A DNA stretch of 64,000 bases from Deltaproteobacteria bacterium GWC2_55_46 (GCA_001595385.3 LVEI03000001.1:1021501-1085500); one strand, 5' to 3'; positions 34,656 through 44,140 are shown, numbered from the stretch's first letter. The notes: generated from the sequence alone by a model not told the origin. Program-made: numbers and translations.

Positions 34656-37316
34656 CTACATCCTTGCCGAGAGCATCTCTTTTATCTGAGGCACGCAGGA
34701 GCCGCAAGAGGTCCCTGCCGCCAGAAGGGCCTTTATTCCATCGACAGTGCTGGTACCTTTTTCGATGGCGGAGGCTATCGCCGATTCGCTCACGCCCTTG
34801 CACGAGCAGACCGTCTTGCAGCCACCCTTCCGGCAGCCGCCCTGCGGTGCAAGGAGCGTCGCCCTTTCAGCGGAGAGATCACCTCCGTTGAGGAGCATGG
34901 TCAGCAGGTGCGAGGCCTCGGTAGCCGGTTCTGCCCCTGTCCACCTCACTGCCGCGAGCTTGCCGCCCTTTAGCCATATCTTTCTCATTATCCCGGAGCT
35001 TTCATCTGAATAGGTAAGGCTTTCGTCCGACGAAAGCGGGATAAGGCAATCTATCTCCTCTATCTTGTCTCCGTCGAGCCTCCCTTCTCCGGCAAGGTCT
35101 ATCCTCGTTACCACATGCTCCCTGCCGAGGCAGGCAACCGCCCCGTATGGGTATTTGGCGGCGATGGCCGATCCTGCCCCGACATGCATGCCCGGGATAA
35201 GAAGGAGCGCCCTCCATCCCTTGAAAGGCATAACCTCGACAGCGGCGTGCTTGAGCTCAGGCTCTTTGGAATAAGGGTCAGCCTGAGAGGTTGTAAGCCG
35301 GTTTACCGCCAGGTTAAGCCCCCAGTGCATCGGGAGGAAGACGACCCCTTCCCTTATTGAGCCGGTCACCTTGACCTCTGCCATGAGCGTACCGCGCCTT
35401 GAGGCAACAACGGCGAGAGAGCCGCTTTGAAGCCCCCTCTCTTCCGCGTCCCTGGCGCTTATCTCAAGCTCAGGCACAGGGGTGTGCATCATTAGCTGCG
35501 GCACCCTCCCTGTCTTTGTCATCGTATGCCATTGGTCCCGTATTCGCCCGGTCGTAAGGGACAGGGGATAGTCCTCATCGGGAGCCTCGGCAACCGGGCG
35601 ATATTTTACATCCATGAACCTCGCGCGCCTGTCAGGTGTCGCGAAGAGCCCTTCCTCGTAAAGCCTCTTCCCCTGCCTTCCTTCAGCCGGAAAGGGCCAC
35701 TGCGCGTGACCGGTGCTGCGCAGGAGCCTGTAGCTTACGCCTGTGATGTCGCAGTCCCTTCCCCTGGTCGTAAGCTTATGCTCCTCGAATATCTCTTCAG
35801 TGGAACTATAACCGAATGGCCTGTCAAAATCACTTTCAAGCTCTGCTCCGAGCCTTCTCGCGAAGAGCGCCCCTATCTTCCAGTCAGGGAGGGCCTCTCC
35901 GGGAGGGTCAACGGCCTTCTCCAAAAGGCTTATCGACCGTTCCGAGTTCGTCGCCACCCCTTCTTTCTCCGGCCAGGTGGCCGCCGGCAGGAGTATGTGG
36001 GCGAAGGAGGCGGTCTCAGTGTTGTAGGCGTCTGATACGATCACCAGCTCCGCCTTCTTTAGCGCTCTTTTTACCAGGTTGAGATCGGGAAGAGAGACCG
36101 CCGGGTTGGTGCAGACTATCCATACAGCCTTCACGGCCCCTTCGTCCATCTTCCTGAAAATATCAGTTGCAGTATATCCAGGCTTGGGGGAAATTTTGCC
36201 TGAGCCCCAAATCCGTTCCATCTCCTCCCTGTGCTCAGGGTTGTCGAGCTCCCTGTGCGCAGACAGCATAGTAGAGAGGCCGCCCACCTCCCTGCCACCC
36301 ATGGCGTTTGGCTGGCCGGTAAGGGAGAAGGGGCCTGAGCCGGGCTTTCCTGTCTGGCCTGTAGCGAGGTGAAGGTTTATGAGGGCGTTGCACTTATCGG
36401 TCCCCGTGGTGTACTGGTTGAGCCCCATCGTCCAGAAGGAAAGGCTTGGGCCGTCGGCGAAGATATAGGCCGCCTTCGCGATCTCGGCCGGCTCTATGCC
36501 GCAGATAGCGGCGGCCCTCTTTGGGGTCATAGAGCCCGCCTCTTTTGAGACGGCCTCAAAGCCGTTCGTGTGGGCCTCTATGAACGCCTTGTCTATCACC
36601 CCCTCCCAGAGGAGTATATTGAGCATCGACTGGAGGAGCGCGACATCTGTACCAGGGCGGAGCGGTATGTGGAGGTCTGCTATCGAGGCCGTAGCTGTCC
36701 TCCTCGGGTCCACGACCACGACCCTCGCCCCCCTCTCCTTTGCCCGCTCCATGCGCTTGAAGAGCACAGGGTGGGCATACGCCGGGTTTGCCCCGAAGAT
36801 GAATAAATTCTCCGCAGCATCGATGTCGTCGTAGCAGGTCGGCGGCCCGTCCGCGCCGAAGGCCCTCTTGTAGGCTACCACGGCGGAGGACATGCATAGC
36901 CTTGAGTTGGTGTCGATATTGTTAGAGCCTATGAAGCCCTTCATGAGCTTGTTGAAGACATAATAGTCCTCGGTAAGGAGCTGGCCTGACACATAGAAGG
37001 CGACACTTTCAGGGCCGTGTTCCTTTATGATGGAAGCGAACCTTCCAGCGGCCTGCCCTATCGCCTCATCCCAGGAAGCCCTCTTGAAAGGCTCATCGGT
37101 CGTACCGCGCATCTGCGGACAGATGAGCCTCTCAGCTCCACCGATGGTCGCCATGAGGGAGATCCCCTTGGAGCAAAGCTCGCCGTTGTTTGCGGCGCTT
37201 GCCTTATCACCTGAAAGGTAGACTACCTTGCCTCCATCCACCTCGAGCTCCACCCCGCAGCCTGTGCCGCAATATGGGCAGACCGTGCGCGTAATCTTCC
37301 TCAGATCCTTATCCAT
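34656..37316 (-). CDS. nasA: assimilatory nitrate reductase catalytic subunit
   Basis: This 886-residue molybdopterin oxidoreductase reduces nitrate to nitrite in the cytoplasm. The N-terminal [4Fe-4S] motif CPYCGTGCGVEL is followed by the bis-MGD domains (NTNSRLCMSSAV, VVDPRRTATA, TGQTGKPGSGPFSLTGQPNAMGGRE in parts). The C-terminus carries a BFD-like [2Fe-2S] domain (CSCKGVSESAI, SCGSCVPQIKEML), which is characteristic of NasA-type enzymes. No signal peptide is present. It is the last gene of the narK-nirB-nirD-nasA operon and overlaps nirD by 16 bp. No separate NasB-type flavoprotein gene is in the operon, so the electron donor is open. Confidence 0.93.
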   Translation of the reverse strand: MDKDLRKITRTVCPYCGTGCGVELEVDGGKVVYLSGDKASAANNGELCSKGISLMATIGGAERLICPQMRGTTDEPFKRASWDEAIGQAAGRFASIIKEHGPESVAFYVSGQLLTEDYYVFNKLMKGFIGSNNIDTNSRLCMSSAVVAYKRAFGADGPPTCYDDIDAAENLFIFGANPAYAHPVLFKRMERAKERGARVVVVDPRRTATASIADLHIPLRPGTDVALLQSMLNILLWEGVIDKAFIEAHTNGFEAVSKEAGSMTPKRAAAICGIEPAEIAKAAYIFADGPSLSFWTMGLNQYTTGTDKCNALINLHLATGQTGKPGSGPFSLTGQPNAMGGREVGGLSTMLSAHRELDNPEHREEMERIWGSGKISPKPGYTATDIFRKMDEGAVKAVWIVCTNPAVSLPDLNLVKRALKKAELVIVSDAYNTETASFAHILLPAATWPEKEGVATNSERSISLLEKAVDPPGEALPDWKIGALFARRLGAELESDFDRPFGYSSTEEIFEEHKLTTRGRDCDITGVSYRLLRSTGHAQWPFPAEGRQGKRLYEEGLFATPDRRARFMDVKYRPVAEAPDEDYPLSLTTGRIRDQWHTMTKTGRVPQLMMHTPVPELEISARDAEERGLQSGSLAVVASRRGTLMAEVKVTGSIREGVVFLPMHWGLNLAVNRLTTSQADPYSKEPELKHAAVEVMPFKGWRALLLIPGMHVGAGSAIAAKYPYGAVACLGREHVVTRIDLAGEGRLDGDKIEEIDCLIPLSSDESLTYSDESSGIMRKIWLKGGKLAAVRWTGAEPATEASHLLTMLLNGGDLSAERATLLAPQGGCRKGGCKTVCSCKGVSESAIASAIEKGTSTVDGIKALLAAGTSCGSCVPQIKEMLSARM

Positions 37317-37606
37317 AGCCTGGAGTCCTCTGTTTTTGTCTCGTACCTGGCAACAACGCCGCTCTCAGGCGCAACTACGCGCCCACTATCGAGGTCTATC
37401 CTCCAGCCGTGAAGCGGGCATGAAACGAGCTTCCCGGCTACTATCCCTTCCGCAAGCGGGCCGCCGCCATGCGGGCAACGGTTATCTACAGCCGCAACGC
37501 TCCCGTTTGAAAGCCTGAAGACGGCGACCTCCTTTCCGTTAAAGCGCACTGTGCGCGCTCCGCGCTCCGGTATCTCTTCGATCGAGCAGACAATATGCCA
37601 GCTCAT
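37301..37606 (-). CDS. nirD: nitrite reductase small subunit (Rieske type)
   Basis: This 101-residue protein is a Rieske-fold [2Fe-2S] subunit with CPHGGGPLAEG and CPLHGWRIDL, the two CxH motifs. It is the usual small partner of NADH-dependent NirB. It overlaps nirB by 4 bp and nasA by 16 bp. Confidence 0.92.
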   Translation of the reverse strand: MSWHIVCSIEEIPERGARTVRFNGKEVAVFRLSNGSVAAVDNRCPHGGGPLAEGIVAGKLVSCPLHGWRIDLDSGRVVAPESGVVARYETKTEDSRLWIRI

Positions 37607-40023
37607 GCCTCCACCTCCGCCATATTCAGCTCTATCGGCGTGTAGTCGGAGGCTTCATAGCCATCTTCATCTTCCTTCGCCCTTACGCGCTCCTCCCACG
37701 GGTCAACACCCAGCCCTGAGAGGATATCCGCAAGCTTCTCCGCCAGCACCCTTCTCGACCGGAGGTCATCGACGACCCCATCCTTTATCTTCCGGAGCCC
37801 TACCCGCTCTATCCACTCGCTCGTCCTCTCGCCGTACCTGGCGTCATCCCTGTAGAGGGCGATAAAGGCTTTGGCTACTTCGAGCACCTCCGCTTCGTCT
37901 TTGGCGGTACAGAGGTGGTCGGCCCCCCTGAGCCTTATCCCGCCGTTGCCGCCGCAATATATCTCCCAGCCGCCCTTTACGCCAACAACGCTCAAGTCCT
38001 TGACAGTCGCCTCTGCGCAGTTCCTCGGGCAGCCAGAGACAGCGAGCTTCATCTTCGCGGGTGTCCAGAGCCCTTCAAGGGCCTTCTCGAGCTTGACCCC
38101 AAGGCCCATCGAGTCCTGCGTGCCGTAGCGGCACCACCGCTCCCCAACGCAGGTCTTTACTGTCCTCAGTGCCTTGCCGTAGGCGAAGCCGGACGGCATA
38201 CCAAGTTCCCTCCAGACCTCTGGCAGCTCCTCCTTTCTTATTCCGTATAGCCCAATCCTTTGCCCGCCGGTTATCTTGACCGTGGAGACGTTATGCTTTT
38301 TCGCCACCTCGCCTATGCGGATAAGCTCTTCAGGACTGACGACCCCGCCGTATACGCGCGGTATGACCGAGAAGGTGCCGTCCTTCTGTATGTTGGCGTG
38401 GAGCCTTTCATTCACCACCCTTGCCCTCGCATCATCCATGCCGTTGCCCAGGGCGCCGAGATAATAGTTGATGGCGGGAAGGCATACATGGCAGCCTTCC
38501 CCGTTCCATCCAAGTTCCGTCGTCAGCTCCTTTATGTCGCCATACTCTCCGCCCCTTATCATCTCCTTCAGCTCATCGTGAGATAGCGAGGTGCAGGCGC
38601 AGACCGGCTCTGATATCGAGGCCATGTGGCCGTTGACCGAGGCGAGTATCCTCTCGACAGACGCCGCGCACCCGCCGCAAGAGCCAGAGGCCTTTGTGCG
38701 GGCTATGACATCCTTCCTTGTCGTAAGACCGAACTCCTTTATCGCGTCTGCAATCGCCTTCTTGCTCACCCCGTTGCAGCCGCAGATTATGTCGGCATCC
38801 AAGGGCTCGCGCTCTGCCTCTTCCGCATCTACTCCAAGGAGGAGCGTCGCCCTCCTGTCGCTTATGTCAGAGCGTTCCTCGATAAGCTTCTGGAGCCTCG
38901 GCCCGTCTGTCGAATCCCCAAAGAGTATCGCCCCCTTGATGATATCCTTTGATATGAATAGCCTCTTGTATACCCCGCTCTTCTTGTCGAGGTACTCTAC
39001 AGTCTCGGCGGGGCCGTCGATATCCCCGGCCGAGAAGAGGTCTATTCCCTTTACCTTGAGCTTGGTGGATGTGGTGGGGGTTACGAAAGAGAGCCTCCCC
39101 TGCCCTGTAACGTGAGAGGCGAGCACGCGCGCCTGCGCGAAGAGCGGCGCCACAAGCCCGTAGGTCCTGCCGCGGTGCTCGGTGCACTCGCCGACCGCAT
39201 AGATCGACGGGTCGGTGAATGTCTGCATGTAGTCATTGACAACTATCCCACGCCTGCAGAAGAGGTGGGCCTTGTGCGCGAGGCTCACTTCCGGCCTTGT
39301 GCCGACGGAGATCACCACCATGTCGCAATCGATAGCGCCTCCGTCGGAGAAGGCGAGGCCGGTTGCCCGCCCGTCTCCAAGCACCTCCCTGGTGAGCGCG
39401 GCGAGATGGAACCTTAGCCCGGCCTCCTCGAGCCTCTCCTTGAGCATGCGGCCGGCGGTTGCGTCGAGCTGCAGGTTCATAAGGGTCGGCTGGTCGTGTA
39501 TTACTGTCACATCGAGCCCGAGCTTCTGTAGCCCTACAGCCGCCTCAAGGCCAAGGAGCCCGCCTCCTATTACGGCGGCGCTCCTTGACACCAAAGCCTT
39601 GGCGGTTATCTTCGCGCAGTCTTCGATCGTCCTGAAGACAAAGACACCCTCCTTGTCGGCTCCAGGCACAGGTATAACGACAGGGCGCGAGCCCGTGGCC
39701 AATATGAGGGTGTCATATGGCGAAGACGAGCCGTCAGCGGCAACTACCTTTTTGTACCCCCTCATTATCTCCACAATAGGGTTCCCGAGGTGGAGCGTGA
39801 CCCCGTTCCGGGAGAACCATCCCCTGTTATTGAGGGTTATCCCCTCGACCGTGGAATCACCGGATATGATCGAGGAAAGGAGTATCCTGTTGTAGTTGGG
39901 ATGCGCCTCCGCGGAGTATACGCTTACTTCAAAAGCGTCCCTGTCGATGGCGAGGATCTCTTCGAGCGCCTTTATGCCGGCCATGCCGCCCCCGACGACA
40001 ACAAGCCTTCTCTTGGCAGGCAT
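37603..40023 (-). CDS. nirB: nitrite reductase [NAD(P)H] large subunit
   Basis: NirB reduces nitrite to ammonium with NADH. I start at ATG 40023 (806 residues) after GGAGGTCAATTA; the longer frame to 40056 adds 11 residues. Domains in order: a pyridine-nucleotide/FAD domain (RLVVVGGGMAG, LILATGSRPV), a first BFD-like [2Fe-2S] domain (ICGCNGVSKKAI, SCGGCAASVERIL), a second BFD-type region (VCACTSLSHDEL, GCHVCLPAINYYL), and the sirohaem domain with GERWCRYGTQDS and SGCPRNCAEATVKD carrying the cluster cysteines. All key parts are intact. Confidence 0.95.
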   Translation of the reverse strand: MPAKRRLVVVGGGMAGIKALEEILAIDRDAFEVSVYSAEAHPNYNRILLSSIISGDSTVEGITLNNRGWFSRNGVTLHLGNPIVEIMRGYKKVVAADGSSSPYDTLILATGSRPVVIPVPGADKEGVFVFRTIEDCAKITAKALVSRSAAVIGGGLLGLEAAVGLQKLGLDVTVIHDQPTLMNLQLDATAGRMLKERLEEAGLRFHLAALTREVLGDGRATGLAFSDGGAIDCDMVVISVGTRPEVSLAHKAHLFCRRGIVVNDYMQTFTDPSIYAVGECTEHRGRTYGLVAPLFAQARVLASHVTGQGRLSFVTPTTSTKLKVKGIDLFSAGDIDGPAETVEYLDKKSGVYKRLFISKDIIKGAILFGDSTDGPRLQKLIEERSDISDRRATLLLGVDAEEAEREPLDADIICGCNGVSKKAIADAIKEFGLTTRKDVIARTKASGSCGGCAASVERILASVNGHMASISEPVCACTSLSHDELKEMIRGGEYGDIKELTTELGWNGEGCHVCLPAINYYLGALGNGMDDARARVVNERLHANIQKDGTFSVIPRVYGGVVSPEELIRIGEVAKKHNVSTVKITGGQRIGLYGIRKEELPEVWRELGMPSGFAYGKALRTVKTCVGERWCRYGTQDSMGLGVKLEKALEGLWTPAKMKLAVSGCPRNCAEATVKDLSVVGVKGGWEIYCGGNGGIRLRGADHLCTAKDEAEVLEVAKAFIALYRDDARYGERTSEWIERVGLRKIKDGVVDDLRSRRVLAEKLADILSGLGVDPWEERVRAKEDEDGYEASDYTPIELNMAEVEA

Positions 40024-40057
40024 ATTAATTGACCTCCGTTGGTGAGGCATTTGCACG

Positions 40058-41272
40058 TTACACCCTTGCGGCCGTGACGACCGGCGAGCCCCATGTGGCC
40101 CTCCAGCGGCTCTTTACCGCGGAAAGTCCCCCGAAGGCGATGAGCGAGAGCCCGGAGAATATGAGGAAGCCCATCTGATAATCTCCCGTGTACTGCTTGG
40201 AGAAGCCGAGGCTCGATGCGAGGTAGAATCCTCCTATGCCCCCCGCCATGCCTACAAGCCCTGTTATTACGCCTATCTCCTTAGCGAACCTCTGGGGCAC
40301 GAGCTGGAATACCGAGCCGTTGCCCATGCCGAGGGCCATCATGCCCATCATGAAGGCTGCGAGGCCACCCCATACCGAGCCTATGCCGAAGGAGACTATG
40401 AACATACTGAGGGCTACCGCCAGATAAAGGAATGAAAGGGTCCTGATGCCGCCGAACCTGTCAGCGAGGTAACCCCCGACCGGACGGAAGCCGGAGCCCA
40501 TGAAGACGCACGCGGCGGTAAGGTAGCCTGCTGTCGCCGGCTCTACCCCGTACTGGCCGTTAAAGTAGATTACGAGGCTTGAGGCGAGGCCGACGAAGCC
40601 GCCGAAGGTAACCGAATAGAAGAACATGAACCACCAGGCGTCCTTGTCCTTCAGGATGGCAAAGTACTCAGTGAGCCTGAGGGGCTTCGCCTTCCCCTCC
40701 GGGTCCCTGGCGAGCAAAGTATAGACAAGAAGGGTAACTGCGAGTGGTATGAGGGCCAGCCCGAAGACAGCATTCCATCCGAAGTGGTTGGCGAGCACCG
40801 GGGCGAAAAGGGCGGCGAAGACGGTGCCGGAGTTGCCAGCCCCGGCAATTCCCAGGGCAAGCCCCTGATACTGCGGCGGATACCAGCGCGAGGCGAGAGG
40901 CAGGGCCACGGCAAAGGAGGCGCCGGCAACACCAAGCAATATCCCCATTATGTAGACCTCTTGAAGATTACCAAGGCCCACAACCCATGCCAACAAAAGA
41001 CCCAGGATTACAATCACCTGCCCGATGAGACCGGTCTTCTTGGGGCCTATAGAATCGACCATCCATCCGAAGGGGACTCGGAAGAGCGCGCCTGCAAGGA
41101 CCGGGATAGCGACCATAAGCCCTTTTTCCGCCGGGCTCAAGGCCAGCTCCCTCGCGATGTGGACTCCCAGGGGACCGAGCATCACCCATACCATGAAAGA
41201 CATGTCGAAGTAGAGGAAGGCCATTAGGAGCGTCGGCGGGTGACCTGCCTTTAGAAAATCGTTTAACTTCAT
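40058..41272 (-). CDS. narK: NarK-type MFS nitrate/nitrite transporter
   Basis: This 404-residue major facilitator protein with about 12 hydrophobic segments has the NarK/NasA-transporter features: FDMSFMVWVMLGPLG in TM1, the nitrate signature-like AGAGNSGTVFAALFAP in TM5, and LVGMAGGIGGFYLASS in TM11. I start at ATG 41272, preceded by AAGGAGGTAACAG. It is first in the nitrate assimilation operon, with nirB 34 bp behind, so it most likely imports nitrate for NasA. Confidence 0.93.
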   Translation of the reverse strand: MKLNDFLKAGHPPTLLMAFLYFDMSFMVWVMLGPLGVHIARELALSPAEKGLMVAIPVLAGALFRVPFGWMVDSIGPKKTGLIGQVIVILGLLLAWVVGLGNLQEVYIMGILLGVAGASFAVALPLASRWYPPQYQGLALGIAGAGNSGTVFAALFAPVLANHFGWNAVFGLALIPLAVTLLVYTLLARDPEGKAKPLRLTEYFAILKDKDAWWFMFFYSVTFGGFVGLASSLVIYFNGQYGVEPATAGYLTAACVFMGSGFRPVGGYLADRFGGIRTLSFLYLAVALSMFIVSFGIGSVWGGLAAFMMGMMALGMGNGSVFQLVPQRFAKEIGVITGLVGMAGGIGGFYLASSLGFSKQYTGDYQMGFLIFSGLSLIAFGGLSAVKSRWRATWGSPVVTAARV

Positions 41273-41694
41273 CTCGCTGTTACCTCCTTGGATTTTGGGC
41301 GCACGTATGCGCATGCGGATTTGAGCCGGGAGAAATGACCGCCGATGGTCTTCTTTCCAGCTCTATAGACTCTTCTTTGTGTGGATTTACTTCGTTGTGA
41401 TAACGCTCAGGCTATTCGTTGCCCGTACGCATAAGGGAGGTCAGTAACAGCGGTGTCGCTGACTTGATGTGACGCCTTTAAAGATAGCAACTACCATGCC
41501 AATATGCTTTTCTGTTGATTCCGGCTTTTTTTGGATTTGTGCAGGCGGGGTATGCGTAAAAAAGGTGCTCTGTTTTTCTTGTCTGCCTATTTTGCGGGCA
41601 TTATCTTGAGAGATGCGGCAGAAGAAGGAAAGTCTTTTCACATGTGGCTAACTGGTTTAGCATCGGAGGAACACATATTTCGACCCCGCCTGCC
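41273..41694. other. nas operon leader and promoter region
   Basis: About 420 bp without a credible gene. On the minus strand it holds the sigma-54-type element at 41486-41501 and then a leader of about 200 nt. Leader hairpins visible on that strand are CAGCG-ACAC-CGCTG (41448-41461) and GACC-ATCGGC-GGTC (41337-41350). The hexaloop of the latter has A1 and G4, as in ANTAR-protein targets. Confidence 0.45.
41486..41501 (-). promoter_or_regulatory. sigma-54 (-24/-12) promoter of the narK operon
   Basis: On the minus strand the sequence is TGGCAT-GGTAG-TTGCT, preceded by T, which fits YTGGCAC-N5-TTGCW with one substitution. The start would be near 41475. Sigma-54/NtrC control is usual for nitrate assimilation. 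Confidence 0.65.
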
Positions 41695-42462
41695 CTATTC
41701 CACTTCGTACTCTGCCACCCTGTAAAATCCCTTAAAGACCGGCACATCCTTCCCGTTCCTCTTTATCGTCTTTCTATTGATGGACGCCGCGTTCTTCATG
41801 CTCACGTCCAGTTCCTCCCTCCAGAAACCCGGCAGGAACGGTTCTAGCTTGCCTATGATCCATCTGCTCAAGCGGAAACGATATATGGGATTTGCATTAG
41901 GTTCGTGGCCGTACTCGGTTATGACCAGCCTGCCTTTTGGCGAAAGGACCCTTATGGCCTCTGACAGTGTCCTGCGCCGCGCTTCAGGCGGCATCTCGTG
42001 CATAAGGAAGAATATGAGGACGGTGTCGAAAACACCGTCTCTGTATCCGAGCGACTCGGCGTTCATGCGCGTAGCGACGAGCTTTTCACCGGCCTTCCTC
42101 ATGGAGATCCCAAGCTGAACGGGGGATACGTCCGTAAGGTGCAATCTTCTGCTATCCAGACCCGCAAGGCTCGGGGTAAGCTTTCCATAAACGCACGAGA
42201 GCTGCAGCATCCTGCCTGACGGACGCGCCTGTATTACGCGAAGCGTCTCGCCCATGAGCCTTTGGTATTGTCCGAAGAGGATGGCGTTTATGATAGGCTG
42301 GTGGTCGAAGAACCATGCCCCGGGCTTCCAGAGATATGCCCACCAGTAATTGCGCGCGAGGTAGTCCGGGACTCCGTCAAGAAAATATCTGTAAAAAAGC
42401 CCTTTCCTCAACCACCGCTCTTCGGCCAAGGGCCGCGAATCCTGCAATTCATAGATGTCCAT
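41695..42462 (-). CDS. rquA: RquA-like rhodoquinone biosynthesis methyltransferase homologue
   Basis: This 255-residue class I methyltransferase homologue has VPDYLARNYWWAYLWKPG followed by WFFDHQPIINAILFGQY. These match what I recall of RquA, which converts ubiquinone to rhodoquinone. The usual motif I (DxGxGxG) is replaced by MLQLSCVYGKLTPSLA, and a noncanonical motif I of this type is a mark of RquA. TDVSPVQLG and VFFLMHEMP-like segments follow. A TATAAT lies only about 8 bp upstream of the ATG and there is no ribosome-binding site, so the message may be leaderless. The gene stands alone between narK and the UDP-sugar dehydrogenase. An ordinary ubiE-like methyltransferase is the alternative. 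Confidence 0.65.
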   Translation of the reverse strand: MDIYELQDSRPLAEERWLRKGLFYRYFLDGVPDYLARNYWWAYLWKPGAWFFDHQPIINAILFGQYQRLMGETLRVIQARPSGRMLQLSCVYGKLTPSLAGLDSRRLHLTDVSPVQLGISMRKAGEKLVATRMNAESLGYRDGVFDTVLIFFLMHEMPPEARRRTLSEAIRVLSPKGRLVITEYGHEPNANPIYRFRLSRWIIGKLEPFLPGFWREELDVSMKNAASINRKTIKRNGKDVPVFKGFYRVAEYEVE

Positions 42463-42647
42463 AGAACTTATTATAATAAATTTCGTCTGAACTTAAAAGC
42501 TTTTAAAATCAGGAACTTACATTATGCTTGCGGCCATAACCGCCCTCACCTAACACCCCTGCCGGCAATCGACAGCCGCGGCCAGGACAACCTTTTCATT
42601 GAGCGTATGACCTGTTGCCGGGCTCAAAAGCACCCTTTTCTTTTCTT

Positions 42648-42677
42648 TTGACCGATTCGATTACGAAATAGTAATAT
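42648..42677 (+). promoter_or_regulatory. sigma-70-type promoter of the UDP-sugar dehydrogenase gene
   Basis: TTGACC, 18-bp spacer, TAATAT. It leaves a leader of about 75 nt and a GGAGG ribosome-binding site before ATG 42759. The remaining 42463-42647 shows nothing else. Confidence 0.5.
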
Positions 42678-42758
42678 ACAAAATACTGTCCAGCATATAG
42701 GCGGCCAGATCGTCCTCTTGTTTTTACGACAATCCAGTTACAAAATCGGAGGTATTTA

Positions 42759-44081
42759 ATGCCCCAGTTTTTCGATAAGATCATGAGCTCGTTGGAGGAG
42801 AGGAGTGCGAAGATAGGCATCATCGGCCTCGGCTACGTGGGCCTGCCCATAGTCCTGAGGTTTTGCGAGGAGCGCTTCCAGGTCATTGGTTTTGACGTAG
42901 ACCAGGAGAAGATAAAGCTCCTGAACGCGGGCAAATCATATATAAGGCACATACCTTCATCAAAGATAGCCTCTCTTGTAAAAGGAAAGAAGCCGCTCTT
43001 TCGTGCGACATCCGACATGTCCCGCCTTTCTCAAGCGGACGCGCTCATAATCTGTGTCCCTACCCCGCTTTCCGACAAGCGCGAGCCGGACCTTACGTAT
43101 GTTGAGAAGGCAGCCAGGGAGATAGCCAGAAATCTAAGGCCAGGACAGCTCATCTCCCTTGAATCGACCACCTATCCGGGCACGACCGACGAGCTGCTTC
43201 TGCCCCTTTTAACGGCAAGCGGGCTCAAGGCAGGCTCTGATTTCTTCCTCGTCTTTTCGCCTGAAAGGGAAGACCCGGGCAGGATCGACTTCACGACCAA
43301 GACGACGCCCAAGGTGGTAGGCGGGGTGACCCCGAAGTGCTTGAAGCTCGGCGCCGCGCTCTACTCCAGGATAGTTGACAGGGTAGTGCCTGTATCAACC
43401 ACGAGGGTCGCGGAGATGACCAAGCTCCTCGAGAACATCTACAGGTCGGTCAATATCGCGCTGGTAAACGAGCTCAAGATGCTCTGCGACAGGATGGGGA
43501 TGGACATCTGGGAGGTCATAAACGCCTCCAGGACAAAGCCCTTCGGCTACCAGGCCTTCTATCCCGGCCCCGGCCTTGGCGGCCACTGCATACCGATAGA
43601 CCCTTTTTACCTCACATGGAAGGCACGGGAATACAACTTCGCGACCAGGTTTATCGAGCTCTCAGGCGAGATAAACACGAATATGCCTTATTTCGTCGCT
43701 CACAAGGTCATGGAGGCCCTGAACGGAAAGGGGAAGAGCCTCATGGGTTCAAAGGTGCTTGTCCTTGGCGTGGCGTACAAAAAAGACGTTGACGACCTCC
43801 GCGAGTCGCCTTCACTCGCGCTCATAAAGATCCTGCTGGAGAAAGGCGCAAAGGTCGCCTATAACGACCCCTACATACCAGTTGCCGAAGGCCACAGGAA
43901 AGAGTTCAGGATGCGTTCAACTCCTCTCAATGTAAAAGAGCTTAAAAAGTACGACTGCGTGCTGATAGCCACGGACCACAGCGTCTACGATTACAGGTCT
44001 ATCGTGGCCAACAGCTCTCTTGTAGTTGATACGAGGAACGCTACCGCGGGTATAAAGAGCAGGAAGATAGTGAAGGCCTGA
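42759..44081 (+). CDS. wbpA: UDP-N-acetyl-D-glucosamine/mannosamine 6-dehydrogenase (WbpA type)
   Basis: This 440-residue nucleotide-sugar dehydrogenase oxidises the C6 hydroxyl of a UDP-sugar to the uronate with two NAD. It has IGIIGLGYVGLP (NAD fold), VPTPL, ESTTYPGTTDE, the FSPERE segment of the WbpA/TviB group, KLLENIYRSVNIALVNEL, and the catalytic-Cys block GPGLGGHCIPIDPFYL. The C-terminal domain has VLGVAYKKDVDDLRESP. FSPERxDPG rather than the Ugd pattern favours the N-acetyl sugar type. It probably supplies a uronic acid for the exopolysaccharide linked to the PEP-CTERM system downstream. Confidence 0.88.
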   Translation: MPQFFDKIMSSLEERSAKIGIIGLGYVGLPIVLRFCEERFQVIGFDVDQEKIKLLNAGKSYIRHIPSSKIASLVKGKKPLFRATSDMSRLSQADALIICVPTPLSDKREPDLTYVEKAAREIARNLRPGQLISLESTTYPGTTDELLLPLLTASGLKAGSDFFLVFSPEREDPGRIDFTTKTTPKVVGGVTPKCLKLGAALYSRIVDRVVPVSTTRVAEMTKLLENIYRSVNIALVNELKMLCDRMGMDIWEVINASRTKPFGYQAFYPGPGLGGHCIPIDPFYLTWKAREYNFATRFIELSGEINTNMPYFVAHKVMEALNGKGKSLMGSKVLVLGVAYKKDVDDLRESPSLALIKILLEKGAKVAYNDPYIPVAEGHRKEFRMRSTPLNVKELKKYDCVLIATDHSVYDYRSIVANSSLVVDTRNATAGIKSRKIVKA

Positions 44082-44116
44082 GATACCAACAGGCTTCGTC
44101 CAAAATTCGTCACCGG

Positions 44117-44140
44117 GGCGTACCGGAAAGGTACGCCTTT
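44117..44140 (+). terminator. terminator behind the UDP-sugar dehydrogenase gene
   Basis: GGCGTACC-GGAAA-GGTACGCC, a perfect 8-bp stem, followed by TTT. It lies between two convergent genes. Confidence 0.65.

Noticed and set aside
41531-41725. 64-codon plus-strand frame in the narK upstream region
   Set aside because: It overlaps the 3' end of the RquA-like gene and the sigma-54 promoter region, and has no ribosome-binding site.
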